Positions 36,167 through 45,907 of a stretch of 64,000 nucleotides of DNA are shown here, piece by piece. Under the pieces are notes generated by a model. It was given only the letters and a program-made list of their open reading frames with translations, was not told where the DNA came from and searched no databases. This stretch comes from Corynebacterium sp. ACRQK. GTDB lineage: Bacteria > Actinomycetota > Actinomycetes > Mycobacteriales > Mycobacteriaceae. The stretch lies in the NCBI RefSeq assembly GCF_022345965.1, contig NZ_JAKRMU010000005.1, positions 62,001 to 126,000 on the forward strand, in the 5' to 3' direction. The position numbers were made by a program, and so were the translations under genes. How positions within the stretch are numbered: position 1 is the stretch's first letter; every line of letters starts with the position of its first letter.

Positions 36167-39100
36167 ATGGGAGTGGATCGGGGCAGCGATGAGCGTCTGC
36201 GGATACTGACGTTCTGGCGGATGTTGGAGTTATTCAGCCCGCAGCGGGTACCAGCGTTGACGCGTCGAGCCACCCGCCCGTCGGATCGTCAGGTGATCGC
36301 GTGGCAATCGGGAGGCCCTCTCCCCTGGGAGACGTTGGCTCCGCCCGAGCCGTTCAACGGGACCCGAAGGGTCTGGCGTCACACTGTATATCTGGGCGTC
36401 TACAAGCTTGAAGCGACCTACGAGGCGTTGGGCCGTGTGTTCGGCGAGGATCCCGATGCCTACGACAAGCGGCCTGAGGGTGAGAGCGCCTGTGCCGGTC
36501 TCCTGATCGATCACGACGGTCGTCTCGTCACCGATTCGGCGGTGCTGTCCTCGGCGCTCTGGGCTGCCGGTCGTACGCGAGATCCAGGACCGAGCAATCC
36601 GCGCTGGATGGACGGGTTCGAGGAGGCCAAGGAAGAGTTCGTCGACTCGATTGACGCTTTTGAAGGCGCCCGCCGTGATGCCGATGGCGGAGAGCAGACC
36701 CCGCCTTACGACTCGGACTCGCTGAACAAGTTGCTGAAGCTGTCCCATGTCGCTGCCGGAGTCGACGGCTTCGATGACCTTGCGGACGATCGCGTGGTCA
36801 TCGAGAGCGTGGCGGTGTCGGCACGACGAGCCGAGGACGGCACGGACACTGACTTCTTGAACAGCTTCTACCTCGACGACCTCGCGGTCGTACGCGACCA
36901 TGTCGCACGCGGAGATCTCGGCGCCGGCCTCGCCACGTATCTCACCGGCGACCAAACGCTGCCTGTGTCCGATCGGGTAGATGTCGTCACACACCCGCGC
37001 GCGGTCGACGCAGGAACCGGGATCGAGCGCCTCCCCAAGGGTCGATGGCCGGCTAACCCGGACCACTCGCTGGCCCTGAGCCAGCAGTTCGCCGTCAATC
37101 GAGCGCTGAACGACCTCGGGCACAGCGGTGGTCTAATGGGCGTCAACGGTCCGCCGGGCACGGGCAAGACGACGATGCTGCGCGATATCCTCGCCGGAAA
37201 CGTCGTCGAGCGAGCCCGACGACTCGCAGCGCTGACTCAGCCATCGCATGCCTTCACCCAAGTCACCCATCGATGGTCCGACGACGAAGGCCACGGCCGG
37301 ATCGTTCGCCAACTCAAACCCGAGCTGACAGGGTTCGAGATGGTCGTCGCGTCTGCGAACAACGCGGCCGTCGAGAACGTCACCACCGAGATCCCCGACG
37401 AGAACGCAATCGAAGCGCCGTGGCGCGGCCACATCGACTACTTCGGTGATATCGCGACCGAGATCCTCCAAGACGTGACTGGCAGCGACTCCACCAGCGA
37501 CGCGGCACCGCCAACAGCCTGGGGTCTCGTCGCCGCTCGACTCGGCAGAAAGAGGAACCGTTCGTCCTTCCACTCAGCATTCTGGTTCGATGAAAAGGAC
37601 CCCAAGACCAAGAAACCTGTCGAGAACGGCGTTCCAAGGATGCAGACAAGGCTGGTCCAGTGGCGCGACGGCAAGGTTCCCTACACGCCCTGGGCACAAG
37701 CACGCGAAGCCTTCTGCACTGCCGAGCAGCGCGTCGACGCACTCATCCGACAACGGGCGCAGGCCCAAGACCGGCTCCGGCAAGTCCCAGAACTCGCTGA
37801 ACGTGAACGCGGTCTGGAAGCGGCGATCGAACAGGAACTCCGAGATCTGAATCGGGCCCAACACGATCTGTCCCAGCATCAGCCCGTTCAGCAGCGGGCA
37901 GACGCAGGCCGCACGCAAGCTGCCGCCAGCCACGGTCGGCACCTCGCTACTAAGCCCGGCGTACTGGAGACACTCTTCTCCTTCGGGCGAGCCGTCCGAG
38001 CATGGCGCACCCGCCTCGCCGACCTCGCGCGAGCACTGGACAACGCCGAGCAACAATACCGAGACGTATGCGACCGTGGGCAACGGCTTCACGACGCCGT
38101 GCGGCATGCCCAAGCACGGCTGTCATCAGCTCAACACGACCTAAACGGCCTCCGAGCTCAACGGGCCAGACTTCAGGATCAGTGTGCGCAGGACAAAGAA
38201 CGGTTCGGTGCGGCTTATCCCGGCCCGGCATGGCAGGGCGACCAGCGAGAGCTACACGCCCCATGGCTTGACAAGGAGCTTGACACCGCCCGGTCGGATC
38301 TGTTCGCCGCGGCACTCCAACTACACCAAGACTTCCTCGCCAACACGGCACGAGACATGCTGAACGGGCTGCGCGCCGCCGGTGAGGTCGTCGCTGGGAA
38401 CTACCCCCGCGACCTCGAGCCCGAGAAGCTCCGGGCTGCCTGGCAACTGTTCTTCCTCGTCGTCCCGTTGATTTCCACAACCTTCGCTTCGGCCAGCCGG
38501 ATGTTCAGCGGCATCGGCTCCGAGGCGATCGGCTGGCTCCTCATCGACGAAGCTGGACAAGCCTCACCCCAGTACGCCGCCGGCGCGATCTGGCGCGCGC
38601 AACGCATCGTCGCAGTGGGCGACCCGCTCCAGCTCGAGCCCGTCGTCACACTCCCCGAGAAGGCACAACGCAACATCGCCAGCAACTACGGCCTCAGCAC
38701 GACCTGGATCCCGCCACGTGCCTCCGTCCAGACCCTGGCCGACCGCGTCACGCCGTTCGGGACCCAGCTCGATCAAGGCGAGGACAAAGTCTGGGTCAGC
38801 GCGCCACTCCTGGTGCACCGACGCTGCGACAACCCGATGTTCACTCTGTGCAACCAGATCGCCTACAACAACCTCATGGTCAACGGCGTCCACCGTGGTC
38901 TCGACGACCCCGACGAGCGCTTCGACAGCCCAACCGGACCGCTCATCGCCCCCAGCTACTGGGCCGACGAGCCGGCCAACAACGCAGGCAGCCATCTCCA
39001 AGCAAGCCAGATCGAGCGGTTCGAGAAGGCCCTCGCCTACTTGAACGACCACGGCATCCCGCCGTCGGAGGTCATCGCCATCTCCCCGTTCCGAGCCGTC

Positions 39101-39370
39101 GCAGATCGCCTCCGCAGCCTCATCCCGAAATATCAGGGCCTCCAAGCCGGAACTATTCACACAGCGCAAGGACGCGAGGCCGACGTCGTGATCCTCGTCC
39201 TCGGCGGTGACCCCAGCAAACCGGGAGCACCCGCCAACTGGGCACGCACCCCGAACCTTGTCAATGTTGCCGCCAGCCGCGCCAAACGCCGCCTCTACGT
39301 CATTGGCGATCGTTCCTTTTGGGCGCGCCACAACTACTTCCGAGACCTGTCCAACGCACTCGTTCAATAG
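36167..39370 (+). CDS. large UPF1-like superfamily 1 DNA/RNA helicase
   Basis: The product is about 1067 aa. An N-terminal region of about 300 residues has no recognisable motif. Walker A is NGPPGTGKTTMLRD (about 325-338). A charged, Gln/Arg/Ala-rich coiled-coil insertion spans about 500-690. Walker B is LLIDEAGQASPQYAAGA (about 790) and the motif III-like sequence is VAVGDPLQLEPV. Then come IHTAQGREADVVILVLGG (motif V) and VNVAASRAKRRLYVIG (motif VI). DEAG with ASRAK is typical of the UPF1/AAA_11-AAA_12 helicases often found in defence islands and mobile elements. Starts at 36158, 36167 and GTG 36173 are all possible; the frame extends further upstream over the HTH remnant but without support. 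It is convergent with the nuclease-like fragment. Confidence 0.8.
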   Translation: MGVDRGSDERLRILTFWRMLELFSPQRVPALTRRATRPSDRQVIAWQSGGPLPWETLAPPEPFNGTRRVWRHTVYLGVYKLEATYEALGRVFGEDPDAYDKRPEGESACAGLLIDHDGRLVTDSAVLSSALWAAGRTRDPGPSNPRWMDGFEEAKEEFVDSIDAFEGARRDADGGEQTPPYDSDSLNKLLKLSHVAAGVDGFDDLADDRVVIESVAVSARRAEDGTDTDFLNSFYLDDLAVVRDHVARGDLGAGLATYLTGDQTLPVSDRVDVVTHPRAVDAGTGIERLPKGRWPANPDHSLALSQQFAVNRALNDLGHSGGLMGVNGPPGTGKTTMLRDILAGNVVERARRLAALTQPSHAFTQVTHRWSDDEGHGRIVRQLKPELTGFEMVVASANNAAVENVTTEIPDENAIEAPWRGHIDYFGDIATEILQDVTGSDSTSDAAPPTAWGLVAARLGRKRNRSSFHSAFWFDEKDPKTKKPVENGVPRMQTRLVQWRDGKVPYTPWAQAREAFCTAEQRVDALIRQRAQAQDRLRQVPELAERERGLEAAIEQELRDLNRAQHDLSQHQPVQQRADAGRTQAAASHGRHLATKPGVLETLFSFGRAVRAWRTRLADLARALDNAEQQYRDVCDRGQRLHDAVRHAQARLSSAQHDLNGLRAQRARLQDQCAQDKERFGAAYPGPAWQGDQRELHAPWLDKELDTARSDLFAAALQLHQDFLANTARDMLNGLRAAGEVVAGNYPRDLEPEKLRAAWQLFFLVVPLISTTFASASRMFSGIGSEAIGWLLIDEAGQASPQYAAGAIWRAQRIVAVGDPLQLEPVVTLPEKAQRNIASNYGLSTTWIPPRASVQTLADRVTPFGTQLDQGEDKVWVSAPLLVHRRCDNPMFTLCNQIAYNNLMVNGVHRGLDDPDERFDSPTGPLIAPSYWADEPANNAGSHLQASQIERFEKALAYLNDHGIPPSEVIAISPFRAVADRLRSLIPKYQGLQAGTIHTAQGREADVVILVLGGDPSKPGAPANWARTPNLVNVAASRAKRRLYVIGDRSFWARHNYFRDLSNALVQ

Positions 39371-39431
39371 CCCGCACAGACGACGCGGGCGTCGATGTTT
39401 GTTTCGTCGAAATCCGTACGGCTATTGCCGC

Positions 39432-40298
39432 TCAGTCCAATCCGTAGACATCAAACCCACCTTTGGTCACGGTCTGCACATATGAAGCGGCACCAGCGAT
39501 GAGCCGGAGTTGCTCATCACTCGCTGACCCAATGCTCAGGCCTGGCTGGGCAATGATTGTCGTGAACCGCGGGAACAGCAGCGACGTCTGCTCCCTGATC
39601 CGGCAGAGCATCTCACGGTCCCCAATTTCGAACGCCGTTCCTCCAAAGCGGCGCGTGTATCCGACGGCCCGGCGATCGAGGTGTTCGAGGAGTGGCAACG
39701 CTGCGTTGTCTCGCCATCGCGCGCCGCGCATCGCTTGGCCGCAGACTTCGTAGAGGTCCTTTAGGCGGGATCCTGCGTCTGGTTTTGAGGAGTACTTGCA
39801 GTGCACGAGCGTGACGTGCAGATCTCCTCCATCGACTCGGATGCCGACGAGGTCGGCCGTCTCACCCGACCTGTCATCGTCGATAAGGGCGTCAAAGGTC
39901 TGGTTCTCACCGAGGTAGCGCGCCATGAAAGCCTGTATCGAGTCGGCTCTGCGATCGGGGCCCTGCGATTCGACCGCAGTGTTCACACCTCCGGCGGTCC
40001 AGTCGAGAGAACGCAGATTGTCACGGGGGTACGGCAGAAGCTCGGTTCGCGGCGCGAGCAGCCGGTCATCGCCGGTGATCAGTCGGTCGCCGGAGAGAAG
40101 GAGCGTAGGCTTGTGATTATTCAACCAGGTCGACAGAGGCGCTGTCGATCCGCGACCTCCCTCCACCGTGGCATCGTCAGCCAGTGCACGGTAGTGAACA
40201 CCGGTCGAACCGAACCGCCCCTCGTATGGAAGCTCCCACGTAGGTGTGACGACTGAGAAACGGAGTGGGCCGTCGACTCCGTAATCGTCGATCCTCAA
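39432..40298 (-). pseudogene. C-terminal fragment with PD-(D/E)XK nuclease-like motif
   Basis: The minus-strand frame of 289 codons is preceded in frame by TGA; the only start near its 5' end is a TTG with no SD. Residues about 118-175 read DSIQAFMARYLGENQTFDAL, then SGETADLVGIRV and LVHCKYSSKPDAGSRLKDLY. The D...(E/Q)xK spacing, with HCKYS as the K-strand, resembles restriction-endonuclease-fold nucleases. Expected family members are much longer, so it looks like the 3' part of a bigger gene whose 5' end was lost at the junction with the relaxase gene, which ends 7 bp away. Nuclease activity is inference. Confidence 0.45.
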
Positions 40299-40304
40299 TC
40301 GGCA

Positions 40305-43300
40305 TCAGTCAGCGGAACGTCGTTGGCGTTGAAGACAACGCGGGAGGACGTTCCAGCGCCAACGTAGAGCTCCCATGGCCACTCCACCGCGAGGAATGGG
40401 TACGGGGGTCGCTCCTTGACGTCGACAGGGGATCATGTCGCGGAATAGCGAGTGGACGTCAACTGACCTGTCCCGCAGCTTCGTTCCCTGGTCGCGACAC
40501 CATCGTCTCCACTCCGCAAGGTTCGTCGCTGTTCGCATCGACCAGAATCTCCCGGACAGCGCCGCTGCGATGGTGACGCGCTCTCCGTCTTGGAACGCCT
40601 TGGCGGCGACGTGGGTGTGGAGGGCGGTGCCGAGAACTGCTTCTGCTCGGGTTTCGCTGAGGTGGCGGCGCTCGGTCAGAGCTTGGTGCATGTCGGGGGT
40701 CATGGGGCCGGTGGCTTCGGGAATCAGGCCGGCGATGAGACGCGGGGCCTGGCGGGTGCGGCCGGATCCGGCGGGTCGGGTGGTGGCGTGGGCGAGGCGG
40801 TGGTGGATGACGGAGGCGATGTCGTCGGCGTTGGCGAACCCGCGCGCTGCGATGAGGCGTGGTAGGAGGGCCTCGACGTTGTGGTGGTTGGCTTCCGCCC
40901 GGCGCAGTTCCGCAGTCAGGGCGCCGTAGGTGTCGAATTCGATGACGGCTTGCGCTTGATCGGTAGTGAGGCCGCTGGTGGTGACGAGGGTGGTCCAGCG
41001 GTCGTGTTGGGCTGCGGCGGCGATGGTTTCGTATTCGGCGGCGAGTTGGGCGATCGAGCCCCACTGGTCCTGCTCGGCGGTGATGGTCTCGTGTGCCGAC
41101 AGCTCAGCACCGCTGTGTTGCAGCACACCGTAAAGGACCGTGCGGGCGGTCGCGTCGGGATTGTCACCCGGATGCGCCGTGGCGTGATCGTCGAGACGGT
41201 CGAGGATGACGTAGGCCTGGTTCGATTCGCGTCCGCGCGTCATCGCGACATACAGGTTCTCCCTGGTGGCGGTGGGTTCAACAAGGACGTGGGCGGTGTC
41301 GGTGGTGAGGCCTTGGGCGCGGTGGGCGGTGACTGCGTAGCCGAGATCGACGTGCTCGGCCACGTAGTCGGCGGGCACGACGATGCTGTTGCCGAACCGG
41401 GCCCCGGGTGGGCGGATCGTGACCGAACCATCGCCGCGCACGGCGGCGATGGTCCAGGTTTGGCCGTTGCGGATCCAGCCGTGCCGGTTCCGTAGCCGCC
41501 GGTCGTTGTGGCGGGTGATGATCGTGTCCCCCACGCCCGCCATGGACCCGTCGGACAGGGTGATTTCGGGGCCGGGCTTCAGCGTGCCGTCAAGGATCAG
41601 GTCAGTGCGGGCGCGGACGTTGAGGGCGGTGACGTTCTCGCGGACTTCGGCGATCAGCACCGACACCAAACCCTGCTGCCGGTCTCGGCGCCAGGCGGTG
41701 TAGGCGGCATCGGCCATGGCCTCGGCGTCACCGTCGTGGATGCGATCGTGTGCCAGGTAGGTGTTGATGTGCCGCAACTCCAGGGACGCGGTCTTCTCCC
41801 AAGCGTGGGTGAAGCGGTGGACATCGACCAGCTCGGGAGCATCGTCGCGGTCGTGGATCAACAGGCTGAACGCACCGCCAGCGTCGACGGATTGGAGCTG
41901 GGCGTAGTCACCGACCAACAGCACCTTCGCCCCCGCCTCCTCCGCTGCCTGCGTGATCCGGTCCAAGGACAGGGTGCCGGCGAGGGAGGCTTCGTCGATG
42001 ATGACCAGCTGCCCGGCCTGGAAGGTGGCGCCGGTGTGTTGGTGGGTGGTCCACCACTTCGCCGTGTTCTCCGTGGCGATCCCCAGATCATCGGCCAGCA
42101 CCTGCGCCGCCACCGCCGACGGCGCCAGCCCCACCACCGACCCAGCACCATGCGAGGCCTCCCACGCCCGGCGCAAGGCGTTCATCGCGGTCGTCTTCCC
42201 GGCCCCCGCCGGCCCCACCAACACATCCACCACCCGGCCCGACACCGCGACCGACGCCAAAGCTGACGCCTGGTCGGGACCGAGCACCCGCCCCTCGGCA
42301 TCGGGCTTGCTCGTGATGGTCTCGACGGTGGCGAGGTCGATGCTCGGGCCGGTGGTGGTGCGGGCCCGTTGCAGGAGGCGGTCCTCTGCCGCGAGGAGGG
42401 TGTCGGAGGAGAACTCGGTCGAGTGCTTGGGCCGAAACACCGAGGTGCCATCGGGACGGCGGAACTCCACCGGACTGGTCACGAGCTCGGGTGGGGTCAG
42501 GCGCAGGGACGCCTGTTCGGCGGCGTCAGCAACCATGGCGGTGATGACTTCGCGGTCCTCGACGGTGGCGAACCGCCACCCCATCGTCTGGCGCGCGGCT
42601 TCGGCCATCAGGTTCCAGCGCCGCCACGTCGAACGCTTCTCACCAACCACCTCAACCACCGACCGCCCCACCTGCCCGATCAGATCCAACGGCACATCAT
42701 CAGCCCGCAACAGCAACTGCCGCTCCCCCGCCGTGACGCTCCGCGCCCACGCGGTGGCATCCGTGCCGAGCTGCTGGCTGGCGCGGGTGCGCCACTCGGC
42801 TGTTAGCTCCGCCAAGGATCGGACCTGCTTCTCTGGGCGGGTCGCGAGCGTGGCCTGGGCGCGCAGTTTCATGATGGTCGCCGGCGACGGGCGTTTGCCG
42901 TGCTGGGTCACGTAGTCAGCAATCAGCGCGTCGGTCGCCTCGTTGATGTGCCGGGAGCGGGTCGAGAACTCCGCCACCAGTTCCTCGGGGACGTCGGTGA
43001 TCGCCCATGACGGGTTCCGGTCACGGCCCATCTCCCGCACCTCCCAGCTCACGCCGAACGTGCGGGTCATGTGATCGGCGAACACGGCCTCGTGCAGCTC
43101 CGACAACGCCACGACCGCGGCATGCATCGGCCGCCCATCCAGACTCCGCCACTTCCCATCCAACACCGTTTGGGCCTTGTTGCTGATCACCACATGCGTG
43201 TGCAAGTGCGGGTCCCCGGCGCGGGAGTCGAAGTGATCGAACGCCGTCGCTATGAGCCCGGTGACGTCGACCTGTGCAACCGCGCCATCGCCCGCGGTTG

Positions 43301-43874
43301 CGCCCGTGCGGGTGGCTGCTACTTCGCGCTCCATGAACGCAACCACCGCCGCAACCGCCTCATGATGGGCTTGCGCAATCAACGCCTGCGTCCCCGCGTC
43401 CGCAACCGCCCACAACACCGACGCCGACTTCGGCACACTGAACGTGAAATCAAACCCCGCCACCGCACGCCGCGACCCCCGCGCAGCCTCCTCCGCCTCA
43501 ATCTGCGCAACGACCCGCCCCCGCTCCACCGCCCCCAGGGCAGGGTCCAGCTGCGCGACACGGTCCGCGACCCGCTCCGCCCTCGAGCTGTACACCGGAT
43601 ACGCCCGCCCCAACGGCACACCAGTAATCGGATCCCGCCCCATCCCCACCAGCAACTGAAGCTGCGCCTCCGACACCTGCGCACCCGGGGCAAGTTCACC
43701 ATGCCCCAGGCCGGTGACGCCGGAACCGAGCCAACGCCCCGGCGGGGTGCCAGCCTCGGCGTAGTAACGGGTCAACGGAGTCGACAGCGACCGGTCACCA
43801 TCACCAGCCGCCACAGTGCGCAGCAGATATTTGTAACCATCACCAGCCGACATCACCCGCATCGACACCGTCAC
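40305..43874 (-). CDS. MobF-family conjugative relaxase-helicase (TraA/TrwC-like)
   Basis: The product is 1189 aa. The N-terminal relaxase domain (SMRVMSAGDGYKYLLRTV onward) carries the three-His metal site in DPHLHTHVVISNK (about residues 222-232) and the nucleophile Tyr region LTRYYAEAGTPPGRW near residues 30-40. The RecD/TraI-type helicase follows, with Walker A GPAGAGKTTAMNAL (about 553), Walker B VIIDEASLAGT, GDYAQLQSVDAGGAF and the C-terminal TAHRAQGLTTDTAHV then YVAMTRGRESNQAYV. GTG 43874 is chosen for the AGAGGGG 8 bp upstream. The last 25 or so residues are Arg/Trp-rich and may be read-through past a junction. It nicks and unwinds the transferred strand at oriT. Confidence 0.9.
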   Translation of the reverse strand: MTVSMRVMSAGDGYKYLLRTVAAGDGDRSLSTPLTRYYAEAGTPPGRWLGSGVTGLGHGELAPGAQVSEAQLQLLVGMGRDPITGVPLGRAYPVYSSRAERVADRVAQLDPALGAVERGRVVAQIEAEEAARGSRRAVAGFDFTFSVPKSASVLWAVADAGTQALIAQAHHEAVAAVVAFMEREVAATRTGATAGDGAVAQVDVTGLIATAFDHFDSRAGDPHLHTHVVISNKAQTVLDGKWRSLDGRPMHAAVVALSELHEAVFADHMTRTFGVSWEVREMGRDRNPSWAITDVPEELVAEFSTRSRHINEATDALIADYVTQHGKRPSPATIMKLRAQATLATRPEKQVRSLAELTAEWRTRASQQLGTDATAWARSVTAGERQLLLRADDVPLDLIGQVGRSVVEVVGEKRSTWRRWNLMAEAARQTMGWRFATVEDREVITAMVADAAEQASLRLTPPELVTSPVEFRRPDGTSVFRPKHSTEFSSDTLLAAEDRLLQRARTTTGPSIDLATVETITSKPDAEGRVLGPDQASALASVAVSGRVVDVLVGPAGAGKTTAMNALRRAWEASHGAGSVVGLAPSAVAAQVLADDLGIATENTAKWWTTHQHTGATFQAGQLVIIDEASLAGTLSLDRITQAAEEAGAKVLLVGDYAQLQSVDAGGAFSLLIHDRDDAPELVDVHRFTHAWEKTASLELRHINTYLAHDRIHDGDAEAMADAAYTAWRRDRQQGLVSVLIAEVRENVTALNVRARTDLILDGTLKPGPEITLSDGSMAGVGDTIITRHNDRRLRNRHGWIRNGQTWTIAAVRGDGSVTIRPPGARFGNSIVVPADYVAEHVDLGYAVTAHRAQGLTTDTAHVLVEPTATRENLYVAMTRGRESNQAYVILDRLDDHATAHPGDNPDATARTVLYGVLQHSGAELSAHETITAEQDQWGSIAQLAAEYETIAAAAQHDRWTTLVTTSGLTTDQAQAVIEFDTYGALTAELRRAEANHHNVEALLPRLIAARGFANADDIASVIHHRLAHATTRPAGSGRTRQAPRLIAGLIPEATGPMTPDMHQALTERRHLSETRAEAVLGTALHTHVAAKAFQDGERVTIAAALSGRFWSMRTATNLAEWRRWCRDQGTKLRDRSVDVHSLFRDMIPCRRQGATPVPIPRGGVAMGALRWRWNVLPRCLQRQRRSAD

Positions 43875-44266
43875 GCCGAACCACCCCTCTCGCGGAAAGG
43901 TGCTCGCGTCCTGGATGTGAGAGAGGGGGTGGCCGTTGCGGCCACCCCCTCGGCGGCGTCGCCGCCAACCTCCTGGATCTTTTCGCACTCTGGAGGTTTT
44001 GCCGTCCGCCGAAGTCTCGGGAACGCCACCCCGTTGCCAGGATGGAATGCGCCACGTGGCTACGCCGCGATGCGCTTCTCGCTTCTCAGGGTTCCAGCCG
44101 TGAGGTTATCCACGGACCTACGGCCCCTCCACGAGCGTTTTACGACTCCCACCTGCCGCAGGCGTCGTCCAGCAGAGAAAGCGTCGGCATGCCGACCACC
44201 TCCTTTTGGGTGCGACGTTCAGTACGTCGCACAGTCAGAGTACCGGCCCGGCGATCTAAGCAAACC
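43875..44266. other. relaxase leader region with three hairpins (candidate oriT)
   Basis: This 392-bp stretch carries no ordinary gene but much structure. A perfect 12-bp stem GAGGGGGTGGCC / GGCCACCCCCTC with GTTGC loop (43923-43951) is followed directly by GGCGGC-GTC-GCCGCC (43952-43966). Further out is a perfect 9-bp stem GTGCGACGT / ACGTCGCAC with TCAGT loop (44210-44232). Between them, on the minus strand, is a 16-codon frame with an ideal SD. Such arrangements next to a relaxase are usual for oriT or for attenuated relaxase promoters; which of these applies cannot be told here. Confidence 0.5.
44140..44190 (-). CDS. possible 16-aa leader peptide upstream of relaxase
   Basis: The mini-ORF MPTLSLLDDACGRWES has the SD AAAAGGAGGTGGTCGGC before its ATG, stronger than that of any nearby gene. 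It lies downstream of the 9-bp hairpin at 44210-44232 and upstream of the relaxase on the same strand. It may be a translated leader or the 5' stump of a lost gene; the unusually good SD is the only evidence for translation. Confidence 0.35.
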   Translation of the reverse strand: MPTLSLLDDACGRWES

Positions 44267-45669
44267 GGCTCTTCGCAGATGAGGGTGTAGAAGCTGACGG
44301 CGCGGCGGTGTCGGGATAGAAGTCGAGGTCTCCCGAGTATGGAAGTTTTCACACTGCCCATCCGGAAGACCTCGACGTGCACGACGCTACCTTCACTCGC
44401 CCTGACCTGACCACGTTCTGCCGACTGGATGAGCTCGGTCTCGAAGCCGTTGGGCAACGGCTCGAGCCCGACCGCGCGGTGATCGCTTGCCGCGTCGTCG
44501 AACTCGACCAGTGGTGCCGTCGCTGCGGCTGCGAAGGGGTTCCGCGGGACACGGTGGTCCGGCGGCTTGCGCACGAACCGCTCGGGTGGCGACCCACGAC
44601 CCTGGAGGTCGTCGTGCGTCGCTACCGCTGCACCGACTGCTGCCATGTATGGCGACAGGACACCAGCCTGGCGGCCGAACCACGGGCGAAGCTGTCGCGC
44701 CGCGGGCTGCGCTGGGCACCAGAGGGCATCGTGGTCCAGCACCTCACCGTCGCCCGCGTCGCCGAGGGGCTCGGGGTCGCGTGGAACACCGCCAACCTCG
44801 CCGTCCTGATCGACGACGAGCACAGGTCCGACGGGGTGAAGGTCGTCGGCGTCGATGAGCACGTCTGGAGGCACACCCGCCGCGGCGACAAGTACGTCAC
44901 CGTGGTCATCGACCTGACCGGCATCCGTGAGGGCACCGGACCAGCACGGCTGCTGGACATGGTCGAGGGCCGCTCCAAGCAGGCGTTCAAGACTTGGCTC
45001 GCCGAGCGACCGCAGGCGTGGCGCGACGCGATCGAGGTGGTCGCGATGGACGGGTTCACCGGCTTCAAGACCGCCACCACCGAGGCGCTGCCCGACGCGG
45101 TCGCGGTGATGGATCCCTTCCACGTCGTCCGGCTGGCCGGCGATGCACTGGACCGTTGCCGCCGCCGGGTCCAGCAGCACACCCAGGGCCACCGCGGCCG
45201 CAAGGACGACCCGCTATACCGGGCGCGGCGAACCCTGCACACGGGAGCTGACCTGCTCACCGACAAGCAGAACGACCGCCTGCACGACCTATTCAGCGTC
45301 GATGCGCATGTCGAAGTCGAGGCAACCTGGGGCGTCTACCAGCGGATGATCGCCGCCTACCGCGAGCAGGACCGGCGTCGTGGCCGCGAGCTAATGGTCA
45401 AACTGATCGACTCGGTCAGCCACGGCGTCCCGAAGGCGCTCACCGAGGTCATCACGCTGGGGCGAACACTGAAGAAGCGAGCCGACGACGTACTGGCCTA
45501 CTTCGACCGACCCGGCACCAGCAACGGACCCACAGAGGCGATCAACGGACGGCTCGAACACCTCCGCGGCTCCGCACTCGGCTTCCGCAACCTCACCAAC
45601 TACATCGCCAGATCGCTGCTCGAGACCGGCGGGTTCAGACCCCAACTACACCCTGGATCATGATGAGCC
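44267..45669 (+). mobile_element. ISL3-family insertion sequence, copy A
   Basis: The element is 1403 bp. Its imperfect terminal inverted repeats are GGCTCTTCGCAGATGAGGG at the left and the complement of CCCTGGATCATGATGAGCC at the right. It contains a single transposase gene on the + strand. The left flank is the shared AGCAAACC repeat and the right flank is IS3-type sequence. Confidence 0.8.
44377..45663 (+). CDS. ISL3-family transposase A
   Basis: This is a DDE transposase of 428 aa. The N-terminal zinc-finger region has WCRRCGCEG and YRCTDCCHVWRQD. An HTH region (HLTVARVAEGLGVAWNTAN) follows. The catalytic core has VVGVDEHVWRHTRRGDKYVTV, EVVAMDGFTGFKTATTEAL and the C-terminal SNGPTEAINGRLEHLRG with the catalytic Glu. 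The start is GTG. Relative to copy B it lacks about nine residues after NTANLAVL, next to the HTH, possibly an in-frame deletion. Otherwise it looks intact. Confidence 0.92.
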   Translation: MHDATFTRPDLTTFCRLDELGLEAVGQRLEPDRAVIACRVVELDQWCRRCGCEGVPRDTVVRRLAHEPLGWRPTTLEVVVRRYRCTDCCHVWRQDTSLAAEPRAKLSRRGLRWAPEGIVVQHLTVARVAEGLGVAWNTANLAVLIDDEHRSDGVKVVGVDEHVWRHTRRGDKYVTVVIDLTGIREGTGPARLLDMVEGRSKQAFKTWLAERPQAWRDAIEVVAMDGFTGFKTATTEALPDAVAVMDPFHVVRLAGDALDRCRRRVQQHTQGHRGRKDDPLYRARRTLHTGADLLTDKQNDRLHDLFSVDAHVEVEATWGVYQRMIAAYREQDRRRGRELMVKLIDSVSHGVPKALTEVITLGRTLKKRADDVLAYFDRPGTSNGPTEAINGRLEHLRGSALGFRNLTNYIARSLLETGGFRPQLHPGS

Positions 45670-45785
45670 TCATTACCTGGATCGAACGGACCTACCACCG
45701 CCGCCGGCGTCAGGCCCGCCTGGGCCGATTGACCCCCATCGAATACGAGACCATCATGAACCCGACCGTCACCCTGGCGGCCTAA
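45670..45785 (+). pseudogene. IS3-family transposase C-terminal remnant
   Basis: A short frame reads TWIERTYHRRRRQARLGRLT then PIEYETIMNPTVTLAA and stop, the typical end of an IS3-type OrfB (Y..RRRxxxLG..TPxEYE). It starts at the right terminus of ISL3 copy A, so the rest of the transposase is gone. The following bases (TGACACCTGATCGTGCATCA) look like an IS3-type end. Confidence 0.7.
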
Positions 45786-45907
45786 ACCAAGCTGACACCT
45801 GATCGTGCATCAGTCCCGGCCCCATCTGTAGGGGTCTGCCTTCTATCTGGCGACGAGAGTCGTGAGATGACAGGCACACCAAGACGCTGTGTACGGCACG
45901 CTGAGCG

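Noticed and set aside
39378..39394. CGACGCGGGCGTCG as a terminator after the helicase
   Set aside because: The palindrome leaves a loop of only 2 nt and has no proper T-run, so it is not a convincing hairpin.
45660..45785. Independent small gene starting with ATG ATG after ISL3 copy A
   Set aside because: The ATGs lie inside the IS terminal repeat and the rest matches the C-terminus of an IS3-type transposase, so it is a remnant.
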